Source: Desulfobacter curvatus DSM 3379 (GTDB lineage Bacteria > Desulfobacterota > Desulfobacteria > Desulfobacterales > Desulfobacteraceae). From it: DNA of 64,000 nt. Position 1 is the first letter of the stretch. Each line of letters opens with the position of its first letter. Below are positions 1 through 8,241 of this stretch, one piece after another. The DNA lies in NCBI RefSeq assembly GCF_000373985.1, contig NZ_KB893068.1:62001-126000 (forward strand), written 5' to 3'. The notes beneath the pieces are model-generated. The model had not been told where the DNA came from. It saw only the letters and a list, made by a program, of their open reading frames with translations, and did no database searches. The translations under genes were made by a program, and so were the position numbers.

Positions 1-405
1 ATCGGCCTTGAAGTCCTTTATGCCAAAGACGGTGAATCAGAGCTGGCCATTGATTTAACAGAAAAACACAGTACATCCTGGGGATCCATGCACGGTGGTG
101 TGACAATGACGTTATTGGATGTCTGTATGGCACGTGCTGCACGCTCAGCGGATCCGGAAGAGAGCGGGGCCGCGACCATTGAGATCAAAGTCAGTTTTTT
201 TCAACCAGGCGGCCGGATCGGTCAACGTGTGACTGCGAAGGGTCGTCTTTTACATCATTCAGGGCGAATGTGCTTCTGTGAAGGGGAGGTTTGGAATGAT
301 GAAAAACTGGTTGCCAAGGCGTTGGGTACGTTCAAAATCTTCCATACGGCAGAATCGTCTAAAAATGGAAAAAGCACCCCGCAAGGGCAATCGGTCCTTC
401 ACTGA
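1..405 (+). CDS. PaaI-type hotdog-fold thioesterase (5' end outside window)
   Basis: The reading frame is open from base 1, so the gene begins before the window and only about 134 C-terminal residues are visible. The stretch around HGGVTMTLLDVCMARAA is the characteristic HGG-containing helix of PaaI/YdiI-type hotdog thioesterases, where an acidic residue on this helix (D in LLD) supports hydrolysis of acyl-CoA. The following strands (TIEIKVSFFQP, GRIGQRVTAKGRL, MCFCEGEVWND) fit the rest of the fold. The ATG at 88 lies inside the conserved domain and is unlikely to be the start. The next gene begins 30 bp downstream on the same strand. The substrate cannot be told from the sequence. Confidence 0.8.
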   Translation: MGLEVLYAKDGESELAIDLTEKHSTSWGSMHGGVTMTLLDVCMARAARSADPEESGAATIEIKVSFFQPGGRIGQRVTAKGRLLHHSGRMCFCEGEVWNDEKLVAKALGTFKIFHTAESSKNGKSTPQGQSVLH

Positions 406-434
406 CCGAAAACGCTTAACATTAACAAGGAGAC

Positions 435-1016
435 ATGATGAGCAGCCCAATACCTACACGTGACGCAGCCTTGGCGCTTCTAAAACGTTACAACACGAGT
501 GACAGCCTTATCAAGCACGCATTTGCCGTCGAAGGCGTGATGCGTTACATGGCCGGAAAATATGGCGAAAATAAGGATACATGGGGTGTTGTGGGCTTGA
601 TCCACGACCTCGATTATGAACAGTTTCCTGATCAGCACTGCAAAAAGACCGAAGAGATTCTAAAGGAAAACGATTGGCCAACGGATTTGATTCGTGCCGT
701 GGTCAGCCATGGATGGGGGATTTGTACGGATGTCAAGCCCGAAAGCACCATGGAAAAAACGCTTTTTGCCGTTGACGAGCTCACCGGGTTGGTGGCGACT
801 TCAGCGCTGGTCAGGCCTTCAAAGAGCGTCATGGACATGAAAGCGAAATCAGTTAAAAAAAAATGGAAAGACAAAAGATTCGCGGCGCGCGTTGATCGAT
901 CAATTATCCAGAAAGGCGCCGATATGTTGGGGGTTGAACTGGGTGAACTGATTACGGATACGATTATGGGGATGCGTGAGGTAGCCGTTGAAATAGGATT
1001 AAAAGGAGACGCATAA
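435..1016 (+). CDS. HD-domain (HDIG-like) phosphohydrolase
   Basis: This 193-residue protein shows the HD metal-binding pattern: an early His in IKHAFAVEG, the doublet in GLIHDLDYE, and a later His in AVVSHGWG followed by a conserved Asp in FAVDELTGL. This layout matches the short stand-alone HDIG-type proteins, which are probable metal-dependent phosphohydrolases. The start at 435 follows an AAGGAGA ribosome site 7 bases upstream; a second ATG directly follows it. It sits between a thioesterase and a small Cys-rich protein that begins one base after the stop, so the three are probably one transcript. The substrate is unknown. Confidence 0.8.
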   Translation: MMSSPIPTRDAALALLKRYNTSDSLIKHAFAVEGVMRYMAGKYGENKDTWGVVGLIHDLDYEQFPDQHCKKTEEILKENDWPTDLIRAVVSHGWGICTDVKPESTMEKTLFAVDELTGLVATSALVRPSKSVMDMKAKSVKKKWKDKRFAARVDRSIIQKGADMLGVELGELITDTIMGMREVAVEIGLKGDA

Positions 1017-1017
1017 T

Positions 1018-1221
1018 ATGGAATGTAAGCAAGATAAAAATCTCGAACAGTGCAACTGCAGCTATGAGCCTTGCTCAAGAAAAGGTATATGCTGCGAATG
1101 TATCCGGTATCATATGAGGATGCGTCAACTTCCGGCCTGTGTATTTCCTGACAACGCCGAGCGAACCTATGATCGCAGTTATGAGCATTTTGCCCGCCTG
1201 GTCGGTGAGGGGAAGGTATAA
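1018..1221 (+). CDS. Small Cys-rich protein (DUF6485-like)
   Basis: This 67-residue protein has seven cysteines near its N-terminus in the pattern C-x9-C-x-C-x5-C-x4-CC-x2-C, then RYHMR and LPACVFP. That arrangement looks like a small metal-binding knuckle and resembles the DUF6485 family of anaerobes; this assignment is from memory. The start codon follows the stop of the HD-domain gene by one base and a GGAGACGC ribosome site lies inside that gene's end, so the two are translationally coupled. No function is known. The chance that it is a chance reading frame is low because the Cys spacing is so regular. Confidence 0.75.
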   Translation: MECKQDKNLEQCNCSYEPCSRKGICCECIRYHMRMRQLPACVFPDNAERTYDRSYEHFARLVGEGKV

Positions 1222-1293
1222 AACCAGGGAGCAGCGTAATTGAGCACCACGGTCACATGAGACCGGGGAAACCATCGCCGCCGATCAAAATAG

Positions 1294-1315
1294 AGGCCGG
1301 TGGTATAGCCGGCCT
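1294..1315 (+). terminator. Short hairpin, possible terminator
   Basis: A perfect 7-bp stem (AGGCCGG / CCGGCCT) with an 8-base loop lies about 75 bp after the Cys-rich gene, followed by a weak T-containing tail (GTTTA). It could end the three-gene transcript, but the missing U-run makes it weak. Confidence 0.35.
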
Positions 1316-1414
1316 GTTTACTTGCCAGGGCGCTTCGTTTGATTGTGCGCCCTTTAATTTTGTCGATGTTCTTTCAGTAGAAATTCTTTGTACAACATGA
1401 TTGTCTCAAATCAT

Positions 1415-1616
1415 CGAAACAGTTTCGTCTCAGTTAAAATTCAAGTATGTTCGACATAGATACAGATATCAAAAAATGATTTTCAATGCGTCGGCATCCA
1501 CTTGAAAATCCGGAAACATTCCGGTATGCTGACAACAAAATTCACAAAGATCTTCGGTATCAATTCAACACAACCTGAAAACTGGCATGTTACTTGCTCA
1601 ATGCCTTAAAGCAAGT
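1415..1616 (+). promoter_or_regulatory. Candidate operators upstream of cydAB
   Basis: The 1222-1651 stretch has no convincing gene. Two inverted repeats stand out: CGAAAC-A-GTTTCG at 1415-1427, and ACTTGCT / AGCAAGT with an 11-base spacer at 1592-1616, only 36 bp before the small leader frame. Either could bind a redox or oxygen-responsive regulator of cytochrome bd, but no known consensus was matched, so the role is inference from position. Confidence 0.35.
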
Positions 1617-1651
1617 TAATCAAGACAACTTTAAATTTTAAGGAGCAAGCA

Positions 1652-1711
1652 ATGGAAAATCAAATTTTAGATGCAATAACCGTTAAGATAACCTTTTTAT
1701 TCAACTTCTAA
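1652..1711 (+). CDS. Possible 19-residue leader peptide upstream of cydA
   Basis: A 19-codon frame, beginning MENQILDAITVK and ending FLFNF, has a strong ribosome site (AAGGAG, 6 bases before ATG). Its stop lies 13 bases before the cydA start, next to the cydA ribosome site GGAGG. This is the geometry of a leader peptide or of translational coupling into cydA. It does not resemble CydX or other small oxidase subunits I know, which sit after cydB. Translation is not proven; the spacing and ribosome site are the only evidence. Confidence 0.35.
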   Translation: MENQILDAITVKITFLFNF

Positions 1712-1724
1712 CCTGGAGGAATTT

Positions 1725-3035
1725 ATGGATCCGGTTTTTCTGTCCAGACTGCAGTTTGCAGCAGCAACCATGTTCCATTTTCTTTTTGTTCCATTGACCC
1801 TAGGTCTGTCCATTTTGATCGCATACATGGAGACCAAGTATGCCTGGTCAGGGGATAAAAATTATTTGAGGATGACCAAATTTTGGGGCAAGCTATTTTT
1901 AATTAATTTTGCCCTGGGCGTTGTCACCGGCATCACTCTGGAATTTCAATTCGGCACCAACTGGTCCCGGTACAGCGAGTATGTGGGGGATGTGTTTGGT
2001 TCCATTCTGGCCATTGAGGCATCGGCCGCCTTTTTTCTCGAATCCACATTTATCGGAATCTGGATTTTCGGCTGGAAAAAGATTTCAGCCAAGGCCCATG
2101 CCATTGTAATGTGGCTGGTGGCAATCGCGGGAAATTTCAGTGCCGTCTGGATTCTCATCGCCAACGGGTTCATGCAAAATCCCGTAGGCTATACGATCAG
2201 AAACGGGCGTGCGGAACTCACGGATTTTCTGGCGGTTATCACCAACAAACACGGACTGTTGGAAATCATTCATGTGGTACCGGCATCCCTGCTTTTGGGC
2301 GCCTTTTTTGTCATGGGCATCTCCGCCTACCATCTGCTGAAAAAACAGCATACGGAGATCTTTTTAAAATCTTTCAGGATCGCTCTGGTTGTCGGCCTTG
2401 TCAGTTCGATAGCTTTAGGGTTAACCGGAGATATGCACGGCGTTAACGTATCCAAAACCCAGCCGGCCAAACTGGCTGCCATGGAATCCCACTGGGAAAC
2501 CATGACCCAGGCTCCCATTGTCATGTTTGCCATCCCCGATGAAACCCAAGAAAAAAATAAGATCGAAATCGGCGCCATTCCGGGCTTATTAAGTTTCCTT
2601 GGGTTCCATGATTTTAATGCCGAGGTTATCGGATTACGAGACATTCCCAAGGAGGACCGTCCGCCGGTACTCCCGACATTTGTCGGTTTCAGGACCATGG
2701 TAGGGCTTGGTACCCTGTTTATTCTTCTTATGATTTACGGATGGATACGGCGCAACAAACTGCTGGAAAGCCCCAATTTTCTAAAAATTATGATGCTTTC
2801 CATTCCTTTGCCCTATATTGCCATGGAAATGGGATGGGTGGTTTCTGAAGTGGGGCGCCAGCCCTGGATTGTTTACAATCTGATGCGCACGGCAGATGCG
2901 GCATCCCCCATTGCAGGAACCCAGGTTATGGTATCACTTACGGCATTCATCCTGGTCTATGGCCTGCTTGGGGCTGTGGGGTTCTACCTGATCGCCAAAT
3001 CCGTTAAAGAAGGCCCTGAGGCCGCTACTGCATAA
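1725..3035 (+). CDS. cydA: Cytochrome bd ubiquinol oxidase subunit I
   Basis: CydA is the haem-carrying subunit of the inner-membrane bd oxidase, which oxidises quinol and reduces oxygen to water. At 436 residues it is the short Q-loop form. Visible landmarks are His18 (MFHFL) and His183 (IIHVVPAS), corresponding to haem-ligand histidines, the quinol-loop residues around KTQPAKLAAMESHWE (K249, E254), Met325 in FRTMVGLG and the GRQPW signature at 377-381. Several transmembrane helices are evident. The start follows GGAGGAATTT. cydB follows after 14 bp. In an anaerobe it probably serves oxygen defence or microaerobic respiration. Confidence 0.97.
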   Translation: MDPVFLSRLQFAAATMFHFLFVPLTLGLSILIAYMETKYAWSGDKNYLRMTKFWGKLFLINFALGVVTGITLEFQFGTNWSRYSEYVGDVFGSILAIEASAAFFLESTFIGIWIFGWKKISAKAHAIVMWLVAIAGNFSAVWILIANGFMQNPVGYTIRNGRAELTDFLAVITNKHGLLEIIHVVPASLLLGAFFVMGISAYHLLKKQHTEIFLKSFRIALVVGLVSSIALGLTGDMHGVNVSKTQPAKLAAMESHWETMTQAPIVMFAIPDETQEKNKIEIGAIPGLLSFLGFHDFNAEVIGLRDIPKEDRPPVLPTFVGFRTMVGLGTLFILLMIYGWIRRNKLLESPNFLKIMMLSIPLPYIAMEMGWVVSEVGRQPWIVYNLMRTADAASPIAGTQVMVSLTAFILVYGLLGAVGFYLIAKSVKEGPEAATA

Positions 3036-3049
3036 GGAGGAGAGAACAA

Positions 3050-4078
3050 ATGGAACTTCAAACAATATGGTTTTTTCTATGGGGACTTCTTTGGGCGATT
3101 TTTTTCCTCACGGACGGATTTGATTTCGGCATCGGCATCCTCTATCCCTTTGCCGGACAAACCGACCGGGACAAACGGGTCATGCTCAATGCCAAAGGCC
3201 CTCTATGGGACGGCAATGAAGTGTGGCTGATTACGGCCGGCGGCGTAACCTTTGCCGCATTCCCCAAAGTCTATGCCACCATGTTTTCATCCCTCTACAC
3301 CCCGCTGTTGCTCATTCTATTTGCATTGATCTTCAGGGGCGTGGCCATGCACTTCAGGGGTAAAATTGAAAGCCCGGGCTGGAAAAAAACATGGGATACC
3401 CTGATTTTTATAGGCTCTTTTTTCCCGGCGCTCTTGTTCGGGGTGGCATTTGCCAATATTTTTGCAGGCATTCCCTTTGACAACCAGGGACTATACCACG
3501 GCAACACCTTAAAGCTGCTCAACCCTTATGGCCTTTTAGGCGGCGTATTGTTTGTCCTGCTGTTTATGCTTCATGGGGCCAACTGGATGACCATCAAGGC
3601 CACAGGGGAACTTCAGGAACGGTTTGCCAAAATTGCGGCCAAAACTTGGATGGTGCTTGTGCCTGTGGCCGTGATTTTTCTCATTGCCTCATTTTTTGCA
3701 ACCAGCCTCTATGACAATTACATCAAGTCCCCGGCCCTGTTCTTAGTTATCTTCGTGGCGGTGGCAGCATTGCTTTCCGCCCGGTACTTTACTGCCCAAA
3801 AGGCTTGGTTCAGCGCCTGGTTTGCATCAGCCCTGACCATTATGGGATGCACATTTTTCGGCATCTGCGGTCTGTATCCGGCATTGTTTCCTTCCAGCAT
3901 GGACCCTGCCTGGACCTTGACTGCATTGAATGCATCTTCAAGCCCCTTGACCCTTAAAATAATGCTCGGCGTGGTGGCAATTTTTATTCCCCTAGTAATT
4001 GCATATCAGACCTGGTCCTATCATTTGTTCAAGGACCCTGTTTCCGACGAAGATCTGGACATGGATGAAGCTTATTAA
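3050..4078 (+). CDS. cydB: Cytochrome bd ubiquinol oxidase subunit II
   Basis: CydB is the second large membrane subunit of the bd oxidase and structurally mirrors CydA. The 342-residue protein starts with WFFLWGLLWAIFFLTDGFDFG, the conserved CydB N-terminus, followed by GPLWDGNEVWLI and further conserved membrane helices. Its length is close to the usual 340-380. It begins 14 bp after cydA with a GGAGGAG ribosome site, so the two are co-translated. A rubredoxin gene starts 81 bp downstream and may be part of the same transcript. No separate CydX-like frame was seen between them. Confidence 0.97.
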   Translation: MELQTIWFFLWGLLWAIFFLTDGFDFGIGILYPFAGQTDRDKRVMLNAKGPLWDGNEVWLITAGGVTFAAFPKVYATMFSSLYTPLLLILFALIFRGVAMHFRGKIESPGWKKTWDTLIFIGSFFPALLFGVAFANIFAGIPFDNQGLYHGNTLKLLNPYGLLGGVLFVLLFMLHGANWMTIKATGELQERFAKIAAKTWMVLVPVAVIFLIASFFATSLYDNYIKSPALFLVIFVAVAALLSARYFTAQKAWFSAWFASALTIMGCTFFGICGLYPALFPSSMDPAWTLTALNASSSPLTLKIMLGVVAIFIPLVIAYQTWSYHLFKDPVSDEDLDMDEAY

Positions 4079-4159
4079 GTATAATACCCATTTGCAGGTT
4101 TAATATTGGATTAAGCTTGTATTTATAAAACCGACAAAAGTAAATAAGGAGAAAAAAAT

Positions 4160-4321
4160 ATGGACAAATATGTATGTGGCCCCTGTGGTTATGTGTATGA
4201 TCCGGCAGAAGGCGATGCGGACGGCGGTATTGATCCCGGCACGGCCTTTGAAGACCTTCCCGAAGATTGGGTCTGTCCTGTATGCGGCGCATCCAAAGAC
4301 GAATTTGAAAAAGAAGAATAA
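4160..4321 (+). CDS. Rubredoxin
   Basis: A 53-residue rubredoxin, a one-iron electron carrier of the cytoplasm. It has both standard cysteine knuckles, CGPCGYVYDP near the N-terminus and CPVCGASKDEF near the C-terminus, and the normal acidic body with IDPGTAFEDLPEDW between them. The ribosome site AAGGAG lies 8 bases before the ATG. It follows cydAB closely and precedes a diverged copy of itself at 4447. In sulfate reducers rubredoxins feed electrons to superoxide reductase and oxygen reductases, consistent with cydAB upstream and a desulfoferrodoxin gene 4.4 kb away. Confidence 0.96.
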   Translation: MDKYVCGPCGYVYDPAEGDADGGIDPGTAFEDLPEDWVCPVCGASKDEFEKEE

Positions 4322-4380
4322 CGCCCTGCCCCGGACCTGTTTCGGATCATAGGCAAGTCCGGAAATGGCGTAAACCATCC

Positions 4381-4413
4381 AACGCCGGTTGCAATTTATT
4401 GCCAACCGGCGTT
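4381..4413 (+). terminator. Hairpin between the two rubredoxin genes
   Basis: An 11-bp perfect stem (AACGCCGGTTG / CAACCGGCGTT) with an 11-base loop lies 60 bp after the first rubredoxin and is followed by GTTGTTCTCT. It may be an intrinsic or attenuating terminator after cydAB-rubredoxin. The tail is T-rich but interrupted. Confidence 0.5.
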
Positions 4414-4446
4414 GTTGTTCTCTAAATGGTGGAATAAGGAAAAGAT

Positions 4447-4668
4447 ATGGATAAATATGAATGCGGCCCTAATGGCTACGTGTATGACGATGCACCTGGA
4501 TGTGACGGCAGCCCGGGAGCAAGCCGGCCCTGTGACTATGTATACGATCCGGCAAAAGGCGATCCCGGCAACGGCATTGATCCCGGCACAGCCTTTGAAG
4601 ATCTTCCCGAAGACTGGAGCTGTCCTGTATGCGGCGAGCCCAAAGGCGAATTTAGGAAAGAAGCATAA
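4447..4668 (+). CDS. Rubredoxin-like protein with altered first cysteine knuckle
   Basis: This 73-residue protein is a paralogue of the rubredoxin at 4160: the C-terminal half (IDPGTAFEDLPEDW, then CPVC at C59 and C62) is nearly identical. The N-terminal knuckle is changed. The second Cys of the usual C-x2-C is Asn9 (CGPNGYVYD), and a 20-residue insertion brings C19 and C29 (RPCDYVYDP) before the normal body. The inserted part looks like a partial copy of the GPxGYVYD segment. The first cysteines are therefore spaced C6-x12-C19-x9-C29. Both genes share the same 3' flank (TAACGCCCTGCC...GGACCTG), so this was a tandem duplication. Whether it still binds iron, or binds it differently, is unknown. 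Confidence 0.88.
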   Translation: MDKYECGPNGYVYDDAPGCDGSPGASRPCDYVYDPAKGDPGNGIDPGTAFEDLPEDWSCPVCGEPKGEFRKEA

Positions 4669-4675
4669 CGCCCTG

Positions 4676-4697
4676 CCCGGACCTGCCTGGGTCCGGG
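4676..4697. terminator. Hairpin between convergent genes
   Basis: A perfect 8-bp stem (CCCGGACC / GGTCCGGG) with a 6-base loop lies between the end of the second rubredoxin (plus) and the end of the DHH gene (minus). It has no U-run, so its strength as a terminator is uncertain. Confidence 0.4.
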
Positions 4698-4728
4698 AAC
4701 AGTACAAAACATTCAACACCGGTTCCGG

Positions 4729-5721
4729 CTATTCAATCTTTTTTCCTGCGGTTTGTGTGATCCGTTCAATCACCCACTGGGTCAGCGCCTTCTGATTTAC
4801 CAGCTTGATCTCTTTGCGAATCAGGGAAATATCCAGTTCAGCCCTGGCCATGGTTTTATGCCCCCCGGCAGATCCGAATTTGGCGAATGCTTCTTGGGCG
4901 GTCTTTCCGGCGCCTTTACGTAATCCATCATTACGCAGGATCACAATCAGCTTCTTATTCACCACCCCGGAAACGATGCTCCAATTTACCCCGGCAATGG
5001 ATAGAAAAAAATCGGCAACCACCACCAACTCATCGGGTTTGCTAATGGTTCCGGCATGATAAAAGGCCCGGTTGTCCCGGATTATCCTGCTTTTTATGGC
5101 ATTGCCCAAAAAATCCAGATCGGATTCCGTCATATAGGCCCGCTCCACCTTGGTGACAATATTCATATTCGCATATTTGTACAGGAACTGAAAAGCCCTG
5201 ATATCCCTGGAAGAGGCCTGGCGGGTAAAATTGGCCGTATCCGTTTTTATCCCCAGCATCAGGGCGGAAGCCAATTTAGCCGACGGCTTTACATTCAAGC
5301 TGCGCAGATATTCGGTGAACATGGTAGAGCAGGCCCCGTAATCAGGCCGGATATCCACAAAAGCGCCATCATTGCAGGACAATGGATGGTGATCAATGAT
5401 GGCGTCATACTCAATACCGGAAAAATTTTCATTATGATCGGGTTGAGAATCCACCACCACAAATTTATCAAACAAAGACCTGTCCACATCAGCCAGGGGT
5501 ATCATTCCGGCTTCGGTATACTCAATCATGGCCAGATTGTCCGGACGGGTGATCTGATTAAAATATGTCATCACGACCTCACTGACCCGTCGCCATAGAA
5601 TGCGTTTCACTGCCATGGCGGATGCAATGGCATCAGGGTCTGCATTAATGATGACAAGCACCCTGCAGTTCCCTGAAAAATGGGACAGAAACTGTTTAAT
5701 TTTTTCTCGGTTACTGCTCAT
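4729..5721 (-). CDS. DHH-family phosphoesterase (NrnA/RecJ-like)
   Basis: A 330-residue DHH-DHHA1 protein. Motif I is NADPDAIASA (residues 26-35), the second metal site is VVDSQPDH (89-96), the DHH motif itself is IIDHHPL (108-114), and GIKTDT (157-162) precedes the C-terminal DHHA1 domain ending near GSAGGHKTMA. These enzymes use two metal ions to hydrolyse phosphodiesters in short oligonucleotides, 3'-phosphoadenosine phosphate or cyclic dinucleotides; which one cannot be told here. It overlaps the end of the upstream membrane-protein gene by 11 bp and is last in a three-gene minus-strand operon. Confidence 0.88.
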   Translation of the reverse strand: MSSNREKIKQFLSHFSGNCRVLVIINADPDAIASAMAVKRILWRRVSEVVMTYFNQITRPDNLAMIEYTEAGMIPLADVDRSLFDKFVVVDSQPDHNENFSGIEYDAIIDHHPLSCNDGAFVDIRPDYGACSTMFTEYLRSLNVKPSAKLASALMLGIKTDTANFTRQASSRDIRAFQFLYKYANMNIVTKVERAYMTESDLDFLGNAIKSRIIRDNRAFYHAGTISKPDELVVVADFFLSIAGVNWSIVSGVVNKKLIVILRNDGLRKGAGKTAQEAFAKFGSAGGHKTMARAELDISLIRKEIKLVNQKALTQWVIERITQTAGKKIE

Positions 5722-6823
5722 AACTAATTTGTCCGTCTTGTCCGTTTCCTGAAAAAAACAAAGTCAAGGTAATAAATGCATAGCCGGCTATAGCCAGTAC
5801 CGCAAACCATCCCTGAAAAATACCCAGGGGCGCCAGCACTAATGCCGTAAGCCAGTGTACCATGATCACGGTTGTCGAGTGAAGCCTGATGGGAAAATCA
5901 TCAAACCGGCAGAGCACTGCCAGACCGCAAAGGTTCCAACCGTAAAGGGATGCAAACACATGGATGTGCAGCAGCCACTTGGTCTTCAAAGGGTCATATC
6001 CGTCCTGCATCTGTAAACAGATATAGGCAATGCCCGTCACTGCCGTGACAATGAGAAATCCAATCCCCGAGGTTAAAAACTTTTTCTGCTGCATATTGTC
6101 AGCAAAGGTGTAATATAACATAAAAACAATGACAACAGCTGTGAACAATGCAGCGGTTACAAAAATCTGGGGCAAAAATTTTTCGAATAAAATGAAAATA
6201 AAAAATACGATCACCCCCAGCGTAATGGTCCAGAAACATAACTCCATGATGGATTTGCTTTTGGGGCCTTCAATCTTTTTGAGCATACTGAAAACAAGGG
6301 ACAGGGTAACCAAAGACAAAGGAAACGAATACCCTAAAAAAAAGGTATTCAGGGTCAGCTTCTCCATGTGCACCCAATGGGTATATTCGTTGTTGATGAT
6401 CACCACCGACGCCATGGCAATGCCGATGGACAGGCACCATAAGGATGCCTGGTGAAATTTTTCAGACACCGATACCCCCGGCAAAAAAAATTGATAGGGC
6501 ACAATGGAAAATTTGTTGATGCGTATTCTTTCCACCAAGCCCCAGAGGACCACAGAGACCGATAATGTAAGCGGATACCACTTGAAAAATGCGCTAAACG
6601 CATAGACCAGGGAAAGCACAAAAAACAGCTTCACACGGCTGGATACTTTGATCTGCCGTTCAGTGTAATACAAAAGAATCGTGCCGCCGGAGCACAGATT
6701 AAATAAAAATATGTGCAGGCGTTCAAAACTCAAATCATCCACAGGGAAATAGATATCAGTATATCCCAGCCCCAGAGCCAATATCATTAAAGAGGAGAAT
6801 AAAGCCTTTAATCGAATCGTCAT
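5711..6823 (-). CDS. Polytopic membrane protein of unknown function
   Basis: The 370-residue protein has roughly ten hydrophobic segments and no obvious soluble domain. Histidines lie in or beside several of them (NEYTHWVHM, WLLHIHVFASLYGW, TTVIMVHWLTALVLAP), a feature of haem-containing membrane proteins such as the NnrS or oxidase-subunit-I folds, but no conserved metal-site motif is recognisable and I do not assign it. Its start overlaps the stop of the SRPBCC-epimerase gene (ATGA, 4 bp) and its stop overlaps the start of the DHH gene, so the three are tightly coupled. Function unknown. Confidence 0.8.
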   Translation of the reverse strand: MTIRLKALFSSLMILALGLGYTDIYFPVDDLSFERLHIFLFNLCSGGTILLYYTERQIKVSSRVKLFFVLSLVYAFSAFFKWYPLTLSVSVVLWGLVERIRINKFSIVPYQFFLPGVSVSEKFHQASLWCLSIGIAMASVVIINNEYTHWVHMEKLTLNTFFLGYSFPLSLVTLSLVFSMLKKIEGPKSKSIMELCFWTITLGVIVFFIFILFEKFLPQIFVTAALFTAVVIVFMLYYTFADNMQQKKFLTSGIGFLIVTAVTGIAYICLQMQDGYDPLKTKWLLHIHVFASLYGWNLCGLAVLCRFDDFPIRLHSTTVIMVHWLTALVLAPLGIFQGWFAVLAIAGYAFITLTLFFSGNGQDGQISYEQ

Positions 6824-8241
6824 TTACATTCTTCCATCTGTTTTTTTGCGGCAACCCTACCCAGCACATGGCCCAGGGCCATTTCCAGCCTGGGATGCAC
6901 AAATTGATAGCCACTTTCAATTAATTTTTCAGGCATAACCCTGGCCGAAGCCAGCAAGGTTTCCTTTCCCATCTCCCCCCAAAGAGCCAACACCAACGCC
7001 TTTGGAAGCACAAAGGGCGCACGGCGCCCCAACACCCGTGCCAGGGTACGGGCGAATTCACCATTGGTCACGGGTTTCGGCGCGGTAAGATTTACCGGGC
7101 CACTGATTTCTTTATTTTCAAGGATATGAAGAATACCGCCCAGAACATCTTCCATGCCGATCCAACTCATGTACTGCCCACCGTGGGACAGCCGGGTACC
7201 AAGTCCCATTAAAAAAGGCGGATACATACGTTCAAGGGCCCCGCCGGCTGGGGTCAGCACCACACCGATTCGCAGTTGTACCGTACGAATACCGGCCTTT
7301 ACGGCACCAAGGGAAGCATCTTCCCACTGACGGCAAACCCGGGATATAAAGCAATCCTTGGTCCCGCTTTTTTCTGTCAGTGTGCTGCGCCCGGCATCAC
7401 CATAAAATCCAATGGCAGAAGCGGAAATGAAAGTAGCCGGCGGGTGGGCCATTCGTTTCATTTTTTCAACAAGCACTTGGGTGGGAATCACCCGTGAATT
7501 CATAATTTTGGCACGCTGACCTATGGTCCATCTTCCCCTTGAAATATCCACCCCGTTTAAATTGATTACCGCATCAACCGGCCCGATTGCATCCATATCT
7601 AAAATATTTTTGTAGGGGTCCCAGAGGCACACTTCCTCTGACCGGTCAACTTGATTACGCGATGGGGTAGCCCGCACCAGACGGACCACCTCATGCCCAC
7701 AGGTTTTTAAAAAAGAGACCAAGGCCTTTCCAATGGCACCTGACCCGCCTGATATCAGAATCCGTTGTTTTTGTATTTTTCCCACCCGGTTCTCCATATC
7801 ATATTTGAGCACCTGATGCCGATAGAAAAAAATACGCTCCAGTTGGCTCTTGGCATATCCGTAAAAGGGAAGGCTGAAAATTCCAAGGGGGAGCCTGAAC
7901 CGGACTTGATCCTCCATCACGGTTACATCCATTGATTTTTCATGAAACAGATGGCTGTGCTCCCAGAGGGCAAAAGGGCCTTTAACCTGGTAGTCCCGGA
8001 ACATTGCATTTTCTTTGTAATCAATATGCCGGGCCTGCCATTTCATGGGAATCCCCAAAATTTTTATTTTGAATATGACTTCAACGCCTTTGTCAATGCC
8101 CCTGCCCTTTTTAGCCACTAATGCCAGCGGTGCCCATGGCGGCGTAAGCCGGTTGATGGCACCATCTTTTGCATGCCAGGCAAAGACAGTGGAAACAGGA
8201 GCGTTGATTGTGGTTTTTCGAATAAACACTTTTTTAGTCAT
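6820..8241 (-). CDS. SRPBCC-domain / TIGR01777-type epimerase fusion
   Basis: A two-domain protein. Residues 1-145 form an SRPBCC (START-like) lipid-binding-type domain with the usual FIRKTTINAPVSTVFAWH opening. From about 160 onward comes an NAD(P)-binding extended-SDR domain with ILISGGSGAIGKALV, then WTIGQRAKIMNSRV and ISASAIGFYGDAG, typical of the TIGR01777 (YfcH-like) epimerases, with the C-terminal DUF1731 region (PFVLPKALVLALWGEMG). The start at 8241 is preferred over an upstream ATG at 8286 because AAGGA lies 10 bases before it and the domain begins directly after. It leads the operon with the membrane protein and DHH genes. The substrate is unknown. Confidence 0.88.
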   Translation of the reverse strand: MTKKVFIRKTTINAPVSTVFAWHAKDGAINRLTPPWAPLALVAKKGRGIDKGVEVIFKIKILGIPMKWQARHIDYKENAMFRDYQVKGPFALWEHSHLFHEKSMDVTVMEDQVRFRLPLGIFSLPFYGYAKSQLERIFFYRHQVLKYDMENRVGKIQKQRILISGGSGAIGKALVSFLKTCGHEVVRLVRATPSRNQVDRSEEVCLWDPYKNILDMDAIGPVDAVINLNGVDISRGRWTIGQRAKIMNSRVIPTQVLVEKMKRMAHPPATFISASAIGFYGDAGRSTLTEKSGTKDCFISRVCRQWEDASLGAVKAGIRTVQLRIGVVLTPAGGALERMYPPFLMGLGTRLSHGGQYMSWIGMEDVLGGILHILENKEISGPVNLTAPKPVTNGEFARTLARVLGRRAPFVLPKALVLALWGEMGKETLLASARVMPEKLIESGYQFVHPRLEMALGHVLGRVAAKKQMEECK

